From Chloroflexota bacterium (lineage in GTDB: Bacteria > Chloroflexota > Anaerolineae > Aggregatilineales > Phototrophicaceae), in assembly GCA_011523615.1 (NCBI GenBank), contig WTGJ01000027.1, forward strand, positions 230,921-294,920: DNA of 64,000 bases. The letters run 5' to 3'. Below the pieces are notes generated by a model. That model was not told where the DNA came from and made no database searches. It saw only the letters and a program-made list of their open reading frames with translations. Of this stretch, positions 1-9,465 are shown one piece after another (the stretch's first letter is position 1; every line of letters begins with the position of its first letter). The position numbers and the translations under genes are program-made.

Positions 1-1259
1 CCAGCCTCTCGCCATTCTGCACCGGCGTTGCGAAAGATCTCATCCAAACCCGCTGCTTCTGCCTGGGCTTTCACCTGTTGCGAGCCGGGGACGACCAGCA
101 TGCGCACCTGATCCGCCACTCTGCGGCCTTCGATGATGCGGGCCGCTTGCTGCAAATCGGAAAAACGGGAATTCGTGCAACTGCCCAGGAATACCACATC
201 CACCGGTTGACCCAGGAGCGGTTGGCCGGGTTGGAGGTCCATATAGCGCAGCGCTTTATCCAGGGCGCTTCGTTCGTTCACGGTGGTTTCCTGATCGGGG
301 TCGGGCACTCTCCCATCAATCGGCATTCCCATCCCCGGGTTGGTGCCATAGGTAATCATGGGGGTGAGTTGGCTGGCATCGAGCTGGATTTCGGCATCGT
401 ATGGCGCGCCTTCGTCGCTAGGAAGGCTGCGCCAATGGGCGACCGCTGCATCCCAATCCGCCCCTTGGGGCGCAAATGGGCGACCGTGCACGTATTCGAA
501 AGTGGTTTCATCCGGGGCGACCATCCCGGCGCGGGCCCCGCCTTCAATGGACATATTGCATACCGTCATGCGTCCTTCCATGCTCAATGAACGGATCGCA
601 TCGCCGCGATATTCAAAGATGTGCCCCGTGCCGCCGTGGATGCCGATGCGAGCGATGATGGCCAGGATGATGTCTTTGGCCGCAACGCCTTCTTGCAATC
701 GCCCATCGACTTGAATCGCCATCGTCTTCGGCCGGTTTTGCAGTAAGGTCTGGGTCGCCAGGACGTGCCCGACTTCGCTGGTGCCGATGCCAAAGGCCAA
801 GGCGCCGAACGCGCCGTGGGTGCTGGTATGGCTGTCACCGCAGACGATGGTCATCCCCGGTTGGGTCAGGCCTTGCTCGGGGCCGATCACATGGACGATT
901 CCTTGATTTTCGTGCCCCAGCTCGTACATCGTAATACCGTATTTCCGGCAATTATCCGCGAAGGTTTCCAACTGCGTGGCGGCTTGGATATCGGCAATTG
1001 GGATGATGCCCAGTTCGTTGCGGGGAATGGTGGGCGTGCTGTGATCCATCACCCCGATGGTTTGGCCGGGCCGGCGCACTTTGAGGCCCCGTTCCCGCAG
1101 CGTCGTGAATGCCTGGGGTGATGTGACTTCGTGAATCAGGTGCAAATCGATGTATAAAACCGCAGGAACCTCCGGCTCTTGCGCGCGGATGATATGATCC
1201 TCCCAGATTTTGGCAAACAAAGTGCGCGGCACTCCGTTCCTCCGCTGTTCATCATTCAT
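1..1259 (-). CDS. leuC: 3-isopropylmalate dehydratase large subunit LeuC (3' end cut by window edge)
   Basis: Large subunit of isopropylmalate isomerase, which with LeuD converts 2- to 3-isopropylmalate in leucine synthesis (cytoplasm). From ATG at 1259 the minus strand reads about 419 codons without a stop and runs off the window; the family is about 470 residues, so the C-terminus is missing. Visible aconitase-family blocks are [17 protein letters not shown] and, near residue 360, FLGSCTNSR with the first 4Fe-4S cysteine. The other two cluster cysteines would lie outside the window. An AGAGGAAG ribosome site sits just before the ATG. It follows leuA by 22 bp and is the last visible gene of the ilvBNC-leuAC operon. 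leuD and leuB are probably next, beyond position 1, but this cannot be seen. Confidence 0.95.
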   Translation of the reverse strand, partial: MNDEQRRNGVPRTLFAKIWEDHIIRAQEPEVPAVLYIDLHLIHEVTSPQAFTTLRERGLKVRRPGQTIGVMDHSTPTIPRNELGIIPIADIQAATQLETFADNCRKYGITMYELGHENQGIVHVIGPEQGLTQPGMTIVCGDSHTSTHGAFGALAFGIGTSEVGHVLATQTLLQNRPKTMAIQVDGRLQEGVAAKDIILAIIARIGIHGGTGHIFEYRGDAIRSLSMEGRMTVCNMSIEGGARAGMVAPDETTFEYVHGRPFAPQGADWDAAVAHWRSLPSDEGAPYDAEIQLDASQLTPMITYGTNPGMGMPIDGRVPDPDQETTVNERSALDKALRYMDLQPGQPLLGQPVDVVFLGSCTNSRFSDLQQAARIIEGRRVADQVRMLVVPGSQQVKAQAEAAGLDEIFRNAGAEWREA

Positions 1260-1281
1260 GTTTCTTCCTCTGATCCCCATC

Positions 1282-2883
1282 CTAGGAATTGGCTAACTTG
1301 ACAGTAGCCGCCTGACCTTCCGGTTTTTGATCCCCATAGCCCATCGCCGTGATCATGCGATTCACAGCCGCCAGATAGGCTTTCACGCTGGAGACCACGA
1401 TATCGCTATCCGCGCCGTAACCACCAAAGTAGCGCGCCTCATCGGCTGGATGTTCCGCTTTGATGCGCACGGTGACTTCTCCCAGGGCATCGATGCCTTC
1501 GGTCACGCTGTGTACGCTGTATTCAATCAGGGTGTTGGGCGCCTGGATGATGGCATCGATGGCTTGATAGGCCGCATCCACCGGGCCCGCGCCGACGCTG
1601 GCATGGATGAACGTGTTGCCCTGGCGGTCCAATAACTTGACGGTCGCCGTGGGCAAGCCCATCGTTCCACAACTCACCTGAACATCACCCAAACTGAAGA
1701 TCTCTTCGGGGCCGTGGAATTCATCGGCCATCAAGGCGACGAGATCGGCATCGGTGATGTTCTTCTTCGCGTCGGCCAGGGTTTTGAAGCGGGCGAAAAC
1801 TTGATTGAGCGCATCTCCTGCCAGGGAATACCCCAGCTCATTCAAGCGCACGCGCAAAGCATGCCGGCCGCTGTGTTTCCCTAGGACCAGGCGGCTTTGC
1901 GAGAGCCCCACGCTTTCCGGTGTCATGATTTCATAAGTGCTGGATTCCTTCAACACCCCATCTTGGTGGATCCCCGCTTCGTGGGCGAAAGCATTTTGCC
2001 CGACGATGGCTTTGTTGGCCTGGACGTGCAAACCGGTGTAATTGCTCACCAGGCGGCTGGTTTTTGTGATTTCGCGGGTTTGGATGTTGCATTGGAGATT
2101 ATAGAACTGTGGGCGGGTTTTGAGCGCCATGGCCACTTCTTCCAGGCTGGTATTCCCCGCGCGTTCTCCGATGCCATTGATGGTGACTTCCACCTGGCGC
2201 GCGCCCCCCATGACGCCGGCCAGGGTATTGGCGGTAGCCAGGCCCAGATCATTGTGGCAATGAACCGACCAGACGATGCCGCTCCCCGGCCCTGCACCCG
2301 GAGTTTCGGCGATCAAATTGGCGATGAGCGCTTCCCATTCCTGCGGGGTGACATAGCCGACGGTATCGGGGATGTTCAACGTTGTGGCACCGCATTCCAC
2401 CGCCAGGGCACACACCTGGACCAGGAAAGCAGGATCGGTCCGACCGGCATCCATGGGGCTGAATTCGACATCTTCACATAGGCTGCGGGCAAGCGAGACA
2501 GACTCTCGGATGCGATGCAAGGCTTCTTCCTGGTTGATGCCAGTCTGGTATCGCAAGTGGATTTCAGAGGTGCCCAGGAAGGTGTGAATGCGCGGTTTTG
2601 CGGCATCGCGAACCCCTTCCCAGCACGTTCGAATGTCGCCATCCACCGCCCGCGCCAGGCCACAAATGATGGGGCCATGTTCTGTTCCCACTTCCTGTGC
2701 AATGCGTTGGACCGCCGCTAAATCATCCGGCGAAGCGGCGGGAAAGCCGGCTTCGATGACATCCACCCCCAGACGGGCCAGTTGGCGGGCAATTTCCAGC
2801 TTTTCCGCGCTGCTCAGGGTTGCGCCGGGGCTCTGTTCACCATCGCGCAGGGTCGTATCAAAGAATACGATGCTTTCGTTCAT
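1282..2883 (-). CDS. leuA: 2-isopropylmalate synthase
   Basis: First committed enzyme of leucine synthesis; condenses acetyl-CoA with 2-oxoisovalerate. At 533 residues it is the long form: an N-terminal TIM barrel of the HMG-CoA-lyase type ([13 protein letters not shown] at residues 9-21, metal-binding HCHND near residue 205) followed by the C-terminal allosteric dimer domain from about residue 390, so leucine feedback inhibition is expected. KHSGRHA in the linker is typical. The ATG overlaps the ilvC stop by 4 nt, so translation is probably coupled. It belongs to the ilvB-initiated operon under the leader-peptide attenuator near 6.3 kb. Confidence 0.96.
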   Translation of the reverse strand: MNESIVFFDTTLRDGEQSPGATLSSAEKLEIARQLARLGVDVIEAGFPAASPDDLAAVQRIAQEVGTEHGPIICGLARAVDGDIRTCWEGVRDAAKPRIHTFLGTSEIHLRYQTGINQEEALHRIRESVSLARSLCEDVEFSPMDAGRTDPAFLVQVCALAVECGATTLNIPDTVGYVTPQEWEALIANLIAETPGAGPGSGIVWSVHCHNDLGLATANTLAGVMGGARQVEVTINGIGERAGNTSLEEVAMALKTRPQFYNLQCNIQTREITKTSRLVSNYTGLHVQANKAIVGQNAFAHEAGIHQDGVLKESSTYEIMTPESVGLSQSRLVLGKHSGRHALRVRLNELGYSLAGDALNQVFARFKTLADAKKNITDADLVALMADEFHGPEEIFSLGDVQVSCGTMGLPTATVKLLDRQGNTFIHASVGAGPVDAAYQAIDAIIQAPNTLIEYSVHSVTEGIDALGEVTVRIKAEHPADEARYFGGYGADSDIVVSSVKAYLAAVNRMITAMGYGDQKPEGQAATVKLANS

Positions 2884-3896
2884 GTTCCGTGCCTTTGCTT
2901 GATGCGTTTTGCGTCGAGGAAGGGCATCATGTCCCTCAGCTGTGCGCCGACTTCTTCGAGCAGCAGATCGTGCTCGCGTTGCCTTCGTGGCAAGAAATTG
3001 GGCAGGCCGCGCTCGTTTTCATCGATCCAGTCTTTGGCAAAACCGCCATTCTGAATGCGCTGCAAAACGCCGGCCATTTCTTCTTTGACGAGGTCTTCGA
3101 AGCGGTCACCAATCTGATAGCCGCCCTGTTCCGCGGTATTGCTGACGGAATACCACATGTAACTGAGGCCACCTTCGTACATCAAATCGACGATCAGTTT
3201 GAGTTCATGGAGGCATTCGAAATAGGCAATTTCCGGCTGATAACCTGCTTTCACGAGCGTTTCAAACGCGGCTCGCACCAGAGCGGTGACGCCACCGCAA
3301 AGGATCACCTGCTCGCCGAAGAGATCGGTTTCCGTTTCTTCCTTGAATGTCGTTTCGATCACGCCGGCGCGAGTACAGCCGATGGCATGAGCGTAGGCCA
3401 GCGCTTTATCCTTGGTTTGCCCACTGGCATCCTGATGTATGGCGAGCAAGCCCGGAACCCCCGCACCTTCACCGAAAATTTCACGAACGCGATGGCCGGG
3501 TGCTTTGGGCGCGATCATCGCGACGTCGATTTCCGGCGGTGGAACGATGGTGCCGAAGTGTATGTTGAAACCATGGGCAAAGAGCAACAGATTGCCGGGT
3601 TCAAGATTTGCGGCGATGGATTCGCCGTAGACCTGTGCCTGGCGAGTATCGGGCAACAGCAGGTTGATGATGTCCGCCCGTTTGCTGGCTTCGGCTACCG
3701 TATGCACCGCCAAGCCGTCCGCTTCTGCTTTCGCTCGGCTCTGGCTCCCTTCGTAAAGACCGACGATCACATTGGCGCCGTTGTCGCTTGCATTGAGTGC
3801 GTGCGCGTGCCCCTGGCTGCCATAACCGATGATGGCGATGGTGCACCCCTCGAGCAGGGTAGGGTTTGCATCCTGGTCGTAATAGATCTTTGCCAT
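2880..3896 (-). CDS. ilvC: ketol-acid reductoisomerase (NADP+), class I
   Basis: Second common step of valine/isoleucine synthesis: isomerises and reduces acetolactate or acetohydroxybutyrate with NADPH and Mg2+. The 338-residue length is that of class I enzymes. The N-terminal Rossmann motif [17 protein letters not shown] is at about residues 25-41. The C-terminal knotted helical domain holds the acidic metal ligands (E-T-D-L-F-G-E-Q near residue 195, and [19 protein letters not shown]). It lies 30 bp after ilvN and overlaps leuA by 4 nt. Nothing unusual. Confidence 0.97.
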   Translation of the reverse strand: MAKIYYDQDANPTLLEGCTIAIIGYGSQGHAHALNASDNGANVIVGLYEGSQSRAKAEADGLAVHTVAEASKRADIINLLLPDTRQAQVYGESIAANLEPGNLLLFAHGFNIHFGTIVPPPEIDVAMIAPKAPGHRVREIFGEGAGVPGLLAIHQDASGQTKDKALAYAHAIGCTRAGVIETTFKEETETDLFGEQVILCGGVTALVRAAFETLVKAGYQPEIAYFECLHELKLIVDLMYEGGLSYMWYSVSNTAEQGGYQIGDRFEDLVKEEMAGVLQRIQNGGFAKDWIDENERGLPNFLPRRQREHDLLLEEVGAQLRDMMPFLDAKRIKQRHGT

Positions 3897-3926
3897 GAAA
3901 AGCCTCCGTGAGAAAAAGCCGGCGGG

Positions 3927-4517
3927 TTAAGGATTCCCGTTAACGAATTGTTGGCTGCGGCGAATGGTGGGTAGATTGGCATCGTGAATGCGGATGCCAC
4001 GACCCATCGCGACCACCCCGGTGCGAACCATTTCCACGATGCCGATTTGCCTCAGCTCATCGATGAGTTCCTCAATCAGCTCGGTGGGGGCGGCCATTTC
4101 CAATATGGCCACGAAAGGACCGATGTCGATGATTCGGGCCGGGTAATGTTCGCAGATTAAGGTGAGTCGGTTCCGTGAGTCGGTATCATCCGTCCGTACT
4201 TTGATCAGGGCAAGGTCTCGGCTGACGTGAGGTGCTTCGGAGAGATGCCTGACATCGATGACGTTGACCAGTTTCTGTAGGTTGGCGATGATGAGTTGGG
4301 CGTTGATTTGTTTGGCATCGAATACAATCGTGACGCGCGAAATATCAGCTTTGTGGGTTCGCCCTACCGTCAGGCTATCCACATTGAAATTACGGCGGCG
4401 GAAGAGGCTGACGACGCGATTCAGGACGCCCGGCTTGTTTTCCACCAGGGCAACGACCACCTGAGTGGGTCGCAAGGTCTCGGTCTCAGGTTCTAACGCC
4501 GTTGGAGTGGTGTTCAT
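3927..4517 (-). CDS. ilvN: acetolactate synthase small (regulatory) subunit
   Basis: Regulatory partner of IlvB that confers valine feedback control. 196 residues: a proline/threonine-rich N-tail, an ACT domain at roughly residues 18-95 beginning VALVENKPGVLNRVV, and a C-terminal ACT-like domain ending near residue 180. In sequence it resembles bacterial IlvN/IlvH of the longer (about 160-190 residue) class. Its ATG overlaps the ilvB stop by 4 nt, consistent with stoichiometric translation with the catalytic subunit. Confidence 0.95.
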   Translation of the reverse strand: MNTTPTALEPETETLRPTQVVVALVENKPGVLNRVVSLFRRRNFNVDSLTVGRTHKADISRVTIVFDAKQINAQLIIANLQKLVNVIDVRHLSEAPHVSRDLALIKVRTDDTDSRNRLTLICEHYPARIIDIGPFVAILEMAAPTELIEELIDELRQIGIVEMVRTGVVAMGRGIRIHDANLPTIRRSQQFVNGNP

Positions 4518-6217
4518 GAGACGATCTCCGAAGCTTTGGGGCGGCGCAACATGTTATGCAAGTCGCCACCGGCAGGAACCATCGGATAAACGATCTCTTC
4601 TTTCTCGACGACATATTCCAGCAGAACGGGGCCTTGGATGCCGCGCGCGAACTCTACGGATTCTTCCATTTGTTCTCGCCGCGTGATGCGCATGCTGGGG
4701 ATATTGAAGGCGGCGGCCAACTTGCAAAAATCCGGATTGACCATGGGCGTCGCGCTATAACGGCTGTCGTAAAAGAATTCCTGCCATTGACGGACCATCC
4801 CCAAAAAGGCGTTGTTCAGGATGGCGATGTTGATGTTGATGTTTTCTTGTACTGCCGTGGCCAGCTCACACATGGTCATCTGAAACCCGCCATCGCCGAC
4901 CACCGCCCAAACCTCTTCGTCCGGGCGACCGAACTTTGCGCCGATCGCGGCGGGAAAACCAAAGCCCATCGTCCCCAGTCCGCCACTGGTGATCAGGGTG
5001 GCAGGGCGTTGATGGGGGTAGTATTGGGCTTCGATCATTTGGTGTTGCCCCACGTCGGTCACGGTGATGGCATTGCCTTCCGTCCACTTCCAAAGATCAT
5101 TCATGACCTGAGCCGACATCAACTTGTCGCCGGTGTCGGCGTGCAGGATATCGCGCTCATCATCATCTTCTTGCCATTCACGGATGCGGGCCATCCAGGC
5201 CGGATGTTGTTTCTGAGGGACATCGGGCAAGAGTTGTCGCAATACGGTTTTCAAATCACCGGCAATGCCGACATCCACGGGCACATTCTTGTTGATTTCA
5301 GAGGGATCGATATCGATGTGAATTTTTCGTGAGTGAGGTGAATAAGTCTTCAGGTTGCCGGTGACGCGATCATCAAAGCGCATGCCCAGGGCCAACAGCA
5401 AATCCGCTTCCTGGATGGCATGATTGCAAGCTCCGGCGCCGTGCATGCCCATCATGCCCAGGACCAGGGGATGATTCTCGGGGATGCTCCCTTTCCCCAG
5501 CAAAGTGAGCGTTACCGGAATCTGTGCACGCTCAACCAGCTCTCTGATTTCATCCATGGCACCGGATGCAAGGATGCCATGTCCCGCCAGGATGAGTGGC
5601 CGCTGCGCATTTTGGATCAAATCGATGGCAGCATCCATCTGATCCCGATTGGCGTTGGAAGGAATGTGATAACCAGGCAACTCGACTTCTTCTTCCGGAT
5701 AGACGAATTCGGTCTCTGCGATCTGCACATCTTTGGGGATATCGACCAACACAGGTCCCTGGCGTCCGGTGCGGGCGATGTAGAACGCTTCTTTGATGGT
5801 CATGGCGATCTCGTCCACATCGGCGACCAGATAATTGTGCTTGGTGATGGGCAGGGTGACGCCGGTGACGTCTGTTTCCTGAAACGCATCGGAACCGATG
5901 GCGCCGGTGGGCACTTGCCCGGTGATGCAAACCATCGCTGATGAATCCATCATGGCGGTCGCCAGGCCGGTCACCAAATTGGTTGCGCCCGGGCCGCTGG
6001 TGGCGATGGCAACGCCCACTTTGCCGGTGGCACGTGCATAGCCATCCGCCATATGGGAAGCGCCCTGTTCGTGCCTCACGAGTACATGATGAATCTGTGG
6101 ATATTTCGTCATGGCATCATAAGTCGGCAGGATGGCGCCACCTGGATACCCGAACATCACATCGACACCCTCACGCAACAAACTCTCCAGGATGATTTCT
6201 GCTCCGGTCAATTTCAT
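4514..6217 (-). CDS. ilvB: acetolactate synthase large (catalytic) subunit
   Basis: Thiamine-diphosphate enzyme that makes acetolactate or acetohydroxybutyrate from pyruvate. 567 residues with the usual three domains: N-terminal pyrimidine-binding (FGYPGGAILPTYDAM, HEQGASHMADGYARATG), a central FAD-binding domain, and a C-terminal TPP domain with the GDG...NN motif (GDGGFQMTMCELATA to ILNNAFLG). The ATG at 6217 has a good AGGAGG-type site. First structural gene of ilvBNC-leuAC; the preceding 200 bp hold a promoter, a leader peptide and a terminator, so expression is probably set by attenuation. Confidence 0.97.
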   Translation of the reverse strand: MKLTGAEIILESLLREGVDVMFGYPGGAILPTYDAMTKYPQIHHVLVRHEQGASHMADGYARATGKVGVAIATSGPGATNLVTGLATAMMDSSAMVCITGQVPTGAIGSDAFQETDVTGVTLPITKHNYLVADVDEIAMTIKEAFYIARTGRQGPVLVDIPKDVQIAETEFVYPEEEVELPGYHIPSNANRDQMDAAIDLIQNAQRPLILAGHGILASGAMDEIRELVERAQIPVTLTLLGKGSIPENHPLVLGMMGMHGAGACNHAIQEADLLLALGMRFDDRVTGNLKTYSPHSRKIHIDIDPSEINKNVPVDVGIAGDLKTVLRQLLPDVPQKQHPAWMARIREWQEDDDERDILHADTGDKLMSAQVMNDLWKWTEGNAITVTDVGQHQMIEAQYYPHQRPATLITSGGLGTMGFGFPAAIGAKFGRPDEEVWAVVGDGGFQMTMCELATAVQENININIAILNNAFLGMVRQWQEFFYDSRYSATPMVNPDFCKLAAAFNIPSMRITRREQMEESVEFARGIQGPVLLEYVVEKEEIVYPMVPAGGDLHNMLRRPKASEIVS

Positions 6218-6249
6218 GGTGACCTCCTGTCCCGCTGGGTCATATCAAC

Positions 6250-6279
6250 AAAAAAACCCCCCGTTTGGGCGGGAGGTTT
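6250..6279 (-). terminator. intrinsic terminator in the ilv leader (attenuator)
   Basis: On the minus strand AAACCTCCCG pairs with CGGGGGGTTT (one G-U) around a 6-nt loop, followed by seven T. It lies between the leader peptide stop (6301) and the ilvB start (6217), so it would stop transcription before ilvB. The 5' arm (plus 6267-6276) is also complementary to the G-rich segment at plus 6313-6323 inside the leader peptide frame, giving a mutually exclusive antiterminator. That arrangement is the hallmark of ribosome-mediated attenuation. Confidence 0.85.
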
Positions 6280-6300
6280 TGCGTTTCCGTGCGATGCGTT

Positions 6301-6399
6301 TCACGCCTTTCGCCCCCCAGCCCGAAGCAAGCCAATAATGAGTACAATGAGCACGAGGATGCCGAGAAGGCTGACAATGCGTCGGGTAGTAGCGCGCAA
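6301..6399 (-). CDS. ilv operon leader peptide (Leu/Ile/Val-rich attenuator peptide)
   Basis: Short frame of 32 codons from TTG at 6399 to TGA at 6301. Codons 8-24 read IVSLLGILVLIVLIIGL, with 13 of 17 being Ile, Val or Leu, the three end products of the operon. A GGA sits 7 nt before the TTG. An alternative in-frame TTG at 6411 adds four residues but would lie very close to the predicted transcript 5' end. The frame ends 21 nt before the terminator stem. It is followed by ilvB and preceded by a strong promoter. I infer that stalling at the Leu/Ile/Val run frees the G-rich segment downstream to form an antiterminator. Confidence 0.8.
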   Translation of the reverse strand: MRATTRRIVSLLGILVLIVLIIGLLRAGGRKA

Positions 6400-6423
6400 C
6401 AGAATTTCCAATCCTTTTCCTGA

Positions 6424-6452
6424 ATTGTAACGTTTCCTGGAAACGATGTCAA
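6424..6452 (-). promoter_or_regulatory. sigma70-type promoter of the ilvBNC-leuAC operon with palindromic operator in the spacer
   Basis: Minus strand: perfect -35 TTGACA (6452-6447), 17-nt spacer, -10 TACAAT (6429-6424). Within the spacer is a perfect 7+1+7 palindrome, CGTTTCC-A-GGAAACG (6445-6431), a likely repressor site. The predicted start near 6417 puts the leader peptide at the extreme 5' end of the transcript. The -35 box begins 18 bp after the ilvD stop, so ilvD and ilvB are separately controlled. Confidence 0.85.
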
Positions 6453-6470
6453 GGAAATCCACGAGACTCC

Positions 6471-8174
6471 TCATAAGGTTACCGCGCCATCATCGGCCTG
6501 AGAGACGAGTTTGGCGTATTTGGCCATGACGCCGCTCACATAATTGGCTTGCGCGGGTCTCCAAGAGGCACGCCTGGCTTGGAGCTCTGCTTCGCTGAGC
6601 AATGCGTCCAACCGGCGTTCCTTCACCTGGACTTCGACGATATCGCCTTCCTGTAGCAAGCCGATCGGCCCACCCAGGGCGGCTTCCGGCGCGATGTGGC
6701 CGATCATCAAACCGCGCGTGCCCCCGGAGAAGCGGCCGTCGGTCAACAACATCACCGAAGGTCCCAGGCCCTGACCGACGATGGCGGCGGTCACACTGAG
6801 CATTTCCCGCATGCCCGGCCCGCCGACCGGGCCTTCGTTGCGAATCACCACCACGTCATTCGGCACAATTTGCCCATGCTGTACGGCCGCCATGGCGTCT
6901 TCTTCCCGCTCAAAGATCCGTGCAGGGCCACGATGATGATCGGGTTCATCCCCTTTGAGTTTTACGACACAACCCTGTGGCGCCAGGTTTCCTTTCAATA
7001 TGACCAGCCCGCCGCTTTCTTTGATGGGGTTGGTGAGCGGACGGACGACATCCTGCCCGGGGGTTTCGATCGCATCGGCGGCCGTTTCTGCCAATGTTTG
7101 CCCGGTCACGGTGAGGGCATCACCATCCAGGTACCCCCCCGCCAACATGCGCTGCGCCAAGAGCGGAACCCCGCCGGCGCGATAGAGGTGGAGGGCCATG
7201 TACCGACCGGTGGGACGCATATCGGCGATCACAGGAGTGCGGCGGCTGATCGCTTCGATGTCGTCGATGGTGAAAGGGATGCCGGCTTCGCGGGCGAATG
7301 CCAGGGTATGCAATACGGCATTGGTACTGCCCGCAGTGGCAGCAGCTGAGGCAATGGCATTCTCCAACGCGTTTCGGGTGATGATTTTGCTCGTGCGCAA
7401 ATCGCTCTCCAGCAGCTGCATCATCATTTCCCCGGCACGATAGGCGACATCCGCTTTCGCGGGATCTTCCGCGGGAACATCCGCCATCCCCATGGGGCAG
7501 ATTCCCATGATCTGGACCATCGTCGCCATGGTATTCGCGGTGAATTGACCGCCGCAGGCACCCGGCCCGGGGCAGGCGACATCCTCAATGGCACGCAATT
7601 CTTCCGCGCTGAGGTGCCCTTTTGCTCGTGCGCCAATCGCTTCAAAGACGCTGACGATATCCACTTCTTCGCCTTCGTAATTGCCAGGTAGGATGGAGCC
7701 GCCATAGAGCAAGAGGGCGGGCAGATCCAAGCGGATCAAAGCCATGGCCGCACCGGGGATGGTCTTATCACAAGCAGCGAGGGCGATCACACCATCCAGC
7801 ATGTTGGCGCGGGCCACCAGCTCGATGCTGTCGGCGATGATTTCGCGGCTGATCAGCGAAGCCTTCATGCCTTCCGTGCCCATCGTGATGGCGTCGTTGA
7901 TGCTGATCGTGTTGAACTCCAGAGGGGTTGCGCCAGCGGCGCGGATGCCCGCTTTGACGTCTGCTGCCAGTTTGCGAAGGTGAAAATTACAGGGGCCGAT
8001 TTCGGTCCAAGTGTTGGCGACGCCGATGAGCGGTTTGGCCAGAGCCTCATCGTCATAACCAACGGCTTTCAACATGGCACGGGCCGCCGCCCGATTGTCA
8101 CCATCCACCAAAGTCCTGCTGCGTGCGTTCAATTCTTTGGTGAGGGTCCCATTCGCAAGTGTCATGGCATTCAT
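6471..8174 (-). CDS. ilvD: dihydroxy-acid dehydratase
   Basis: Iron-sulfur enzyme that dehydrates 2,3-dihydroxy-isovalerate or -methylvalerate in the third step of valine/isoleucine synthesis. 567 residues, normal for the bacterial family. Cluster cysteines are in ACDKTIPGAAMAL (about residue 143) and CPGPGACGGQFTANTMA (about residue 200). The start used begins MNAMTLANG; the second ATG three codons later is also possible. It is 37 bp downstream of a VOC-family gene and 12 bp further from a Crp-like gene, so it may be read from their promoter. It ends 18 bp before the ilv operon promoter. Confidence 0.96.
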   Translation of the reverse strand: MNAMTLANGTLTKELNARSRTLVDGDNRAAARAMLKAVGYDDEALAKPLIGVANTWTEIGPCNFHLRKLAADVKAGIRAAGATPLEFNTISINDAITMGTEGMKASLISREIIADSIELVARANMLDGVIALAACDKTIPGAAMALIRLDLPALLLYGGSILPGNYEGEEVDIVSVFEAIGARAKGHLSAEELRAIEDVACPGPGACGGQFTANTMATMVQIMGICPMGMADVPAEDPAKADVAYRAGEMMMQLLESDLRTSKIITRNALENAIASAAATAGSTNAVLHTLAFAREAGIPFTIDDIEAISRRTPVIADMRPTGRYMALHLYRAGGVPLLAQRMLAGGYLDGDALTVTGQTLAETAADAIETPGQDVVRPLTNPIKESGGLVILKGNLAPQGCVVKLKGDEPDHHRGPARIFEREEDAMAAVQHGQIVPNDVVVIRNEGPVGGPGMREMLSVTAAIVGQGLGPSVMLLTDGRFSGGTRGLMIGHIAPEAALGGPIGLLQEGDIVEVQVKERRLDALLSEAELQARRASWRPAQANYVSGVMAKYAKLVSQADDGAVTL

Positions 8175-8202
8175 TTCCTTATGATTGTTTGTGTTTCAGC
8201 AG

Positions 8203-8230
8203 TCCAACCGGTTATGAATTGGGTTGGACG
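8203..8230 (-). other. stem-loop across the VOC gene stop codon
   Basis: GTCCAACC at 8203-8210 is fully complementary to GGTTGGAC at 8223-8230 with a 12-nt loop that holds the stop codon of the upstream gene. No T-run follows on the minus strand, so it is not a standard terminator. It could be an RNA-stability or processing element between the VOC gene and ilvD, or chance. Confidence 0.35.
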
Positions 8231-8604
8231 AGGATGAGTGAGTTGCCTTCACTATCTTCGATGATGGCAAAGCCACCCCATTGATGTTCAGCGGGCTCTT
8301 GTGAAATTTTGACACCGCGCGAATGCAACTCCCGCACCGTTGCCGTCAAATCTTCCGTGGATAATGTGATGGACTGTACCGCGCCGTAGGTTGATTCGTA
8401 ATGGCTCCACGCCGGATGACCCTGTTTGTAAAGCACAATTTCAGTGCTCTCTCCTGGCGGAGCGACAGAAATCCAGACATCACCAGAATCATCCGGCATT
8501 TCATCTTCTTGACGGAGTTCCATGCCCAGTTGCTCCAGATAAAAGGATTTTGCGCGTTGATGATCGCTCACGAATACGCAAACGCTGCCCACGTGTTTGA
8601 TCAT
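8212..8604 (-). CDS. VOC-superfamily (glyoxalase/bleomycin-resistance fold) protein
   Basis: 130 residues with the paired beta-alpha-beta-beta-beta layout of the vicinal-oxygen-chelate fold. It starts IKHVGSVCVFVSDHQRAKSFYLEQLGMEL and ends in the typical FAIIEDSEGNSLILVQ block. These proteins bind a metal through His/Glu and act as lyases, dioxygenases or binding proteins. The substrate here cannot be read from sequence; glyoxalase I is not supported because the lengths and motifs are generic. It lies 12 bp after the Crp-like gene and 37 bp before ilvD, probably one transcript. Confidence 0.85.
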   Translation of the reverse strand: MIKHVGSVCVFVSDHQRAKSFYLEQLGMELRQEDEMPDDSGDVWISVAPPGESTEIVLYKQGHPAWSHYESTYGAVQSITLSTEDLTATVRELHSRGVKISQEPAEHQWGGFAIIEDSEGNSLILVQPNS

Positions 8605-8616
8605 GCTTCCCTCCCG

Positions 8617-9291
8617 TTAGGTAGCGGCCAATTCACGCAAAGCGCGCATATTTAAGATGCTGATCTTCTGCCCATCGTAGCTCAGAATCCCGCGCGCCGA
8701 CCATTGTTGCAGCTCCCAACGCACCACCGTGGCTTCGAGGGCAGTAGCGCGCGCCAGTGTCGGAAGCGGCAAGGGATGCTCTTGCACCTCGTCACCCGCG
8801 CCGCCCAGCAAGAGCAAGGCGCTGGCCAACCGGGTGTGACCATGGCCGATGCCCCCTTCCCGGATGTGCAAAGTTTGGCGATAGAGCCGCTCACCGAGAT
8901 GGGTGATGGCATCGGCCAGGATTTCTGGATGTTCCTGACAGAAATGCGCCATCGTATCCCGGGAAATTCGGGTCATTTCGCAATCGGAAACCGTGGTCAC
9001 GCTGCCGGTACGCGGTTGATTGGCCAACATGGAGATTTCACCGATGACGTAGAAGGGTCCTTCGGTGGCCAAAACACCTTCTGAACCATCCGGGTATTCA
9101 CGAGTGATGTGGATTTGGCCTTCCGTCAGGATGTAGCAACCATCGGGTTCTTCCCCTTGTTCGAGCAAGGTTTCACCGGCACCGATCGCCAACCATTCGG
9201 TGTGCTTCAGTATTTCATGGAGAACTTCATCATCGCAAGCGGCGAATAGAGTGAAATTCCGCAAGATGCTGGGGGATGGTGTTGCTGTCAT
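8617..9291 (-). CDS. Crp/Fnr-family transcriptional regulator
   Basis: 224 residues. An N-terminal cyclic-nucleotide-binding beta-roll (about residues 12-125; LEQGEEPDGCYILTEGQ, GEISMLANQPRTGSVTT) is followed by a long dimer helix and a C-terminal winged helix with LARATALEATVVRWELQQW as the recognition region (about 180-198). No Fnr-type N-terminal cysteine cluster is present, so oxygen sensing by Fe-S is unlikely. Whether it binds cAMP is unclear. It heads a probable operon with the VOC gene and ilvD. Confidence 0.9.
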   Translation of the reverse strand: MTATPSPSILRNFTLFAACDDEVLHEILKHTEWLAIGAGETLLEQGEEPDGCYILTEGQIHITREYPDGSEGVLATEGPFYVIGEISMLANQPRTGSVTTVSDCEMTRISRDTMAHFCQEHPEILADAITHLGERLYRQTLHIREGGIGHGHTRLASALLLLGGAGDEVQEHPLPLPTLARATALEATVVRWELQQWSARGILSYDGQKISILNMRALRELAAT

Positions 9292-9328
9292 GATCCATGC
9301 ATGCCTGAGCTGAATGTGGTTCCGCAGG

Positions 9329-9334
9329 ATTATA
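9329..9334 (-). promoter_or_regulatory. candidate -10 box upstream of the Crp-like gene
   Basis: A perfect TATAAT on the minus strand 38 nt before the ATG at 9291. The hexamer 17 nt upstream (TACAAA) is a poor -35 match, as might be expected for an activator-dependent promoter, including one bound by the Crp-like protein itself. That is inference. Confidence 0.45.
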
Positions 9335-9465
9335 CCGAAACCGGCACCTTGTTTGTACCAAGAAATAGCGCTGTATAAAGCCCCTTATCCCGCGTTATTG
9401 GATTGGGTTATGTTTTGTGACCAGGGTAGCTTGGGAATCAAACCAGCGGCGCCGGTTCGAACGAT

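Noticed and set aside
2820..3911. 363-codon plus-strand frame opposite ilvC
   Set aside because: Mirror of ilvC, which has all family motifs.
6240..6452. 70-codon frame on the minus strand covering the ilv leader
   Set aside because: It begins inside the -35 box and runs through the terminator; the overlapping Leu/Ile/Val-rich frame explains the region better.
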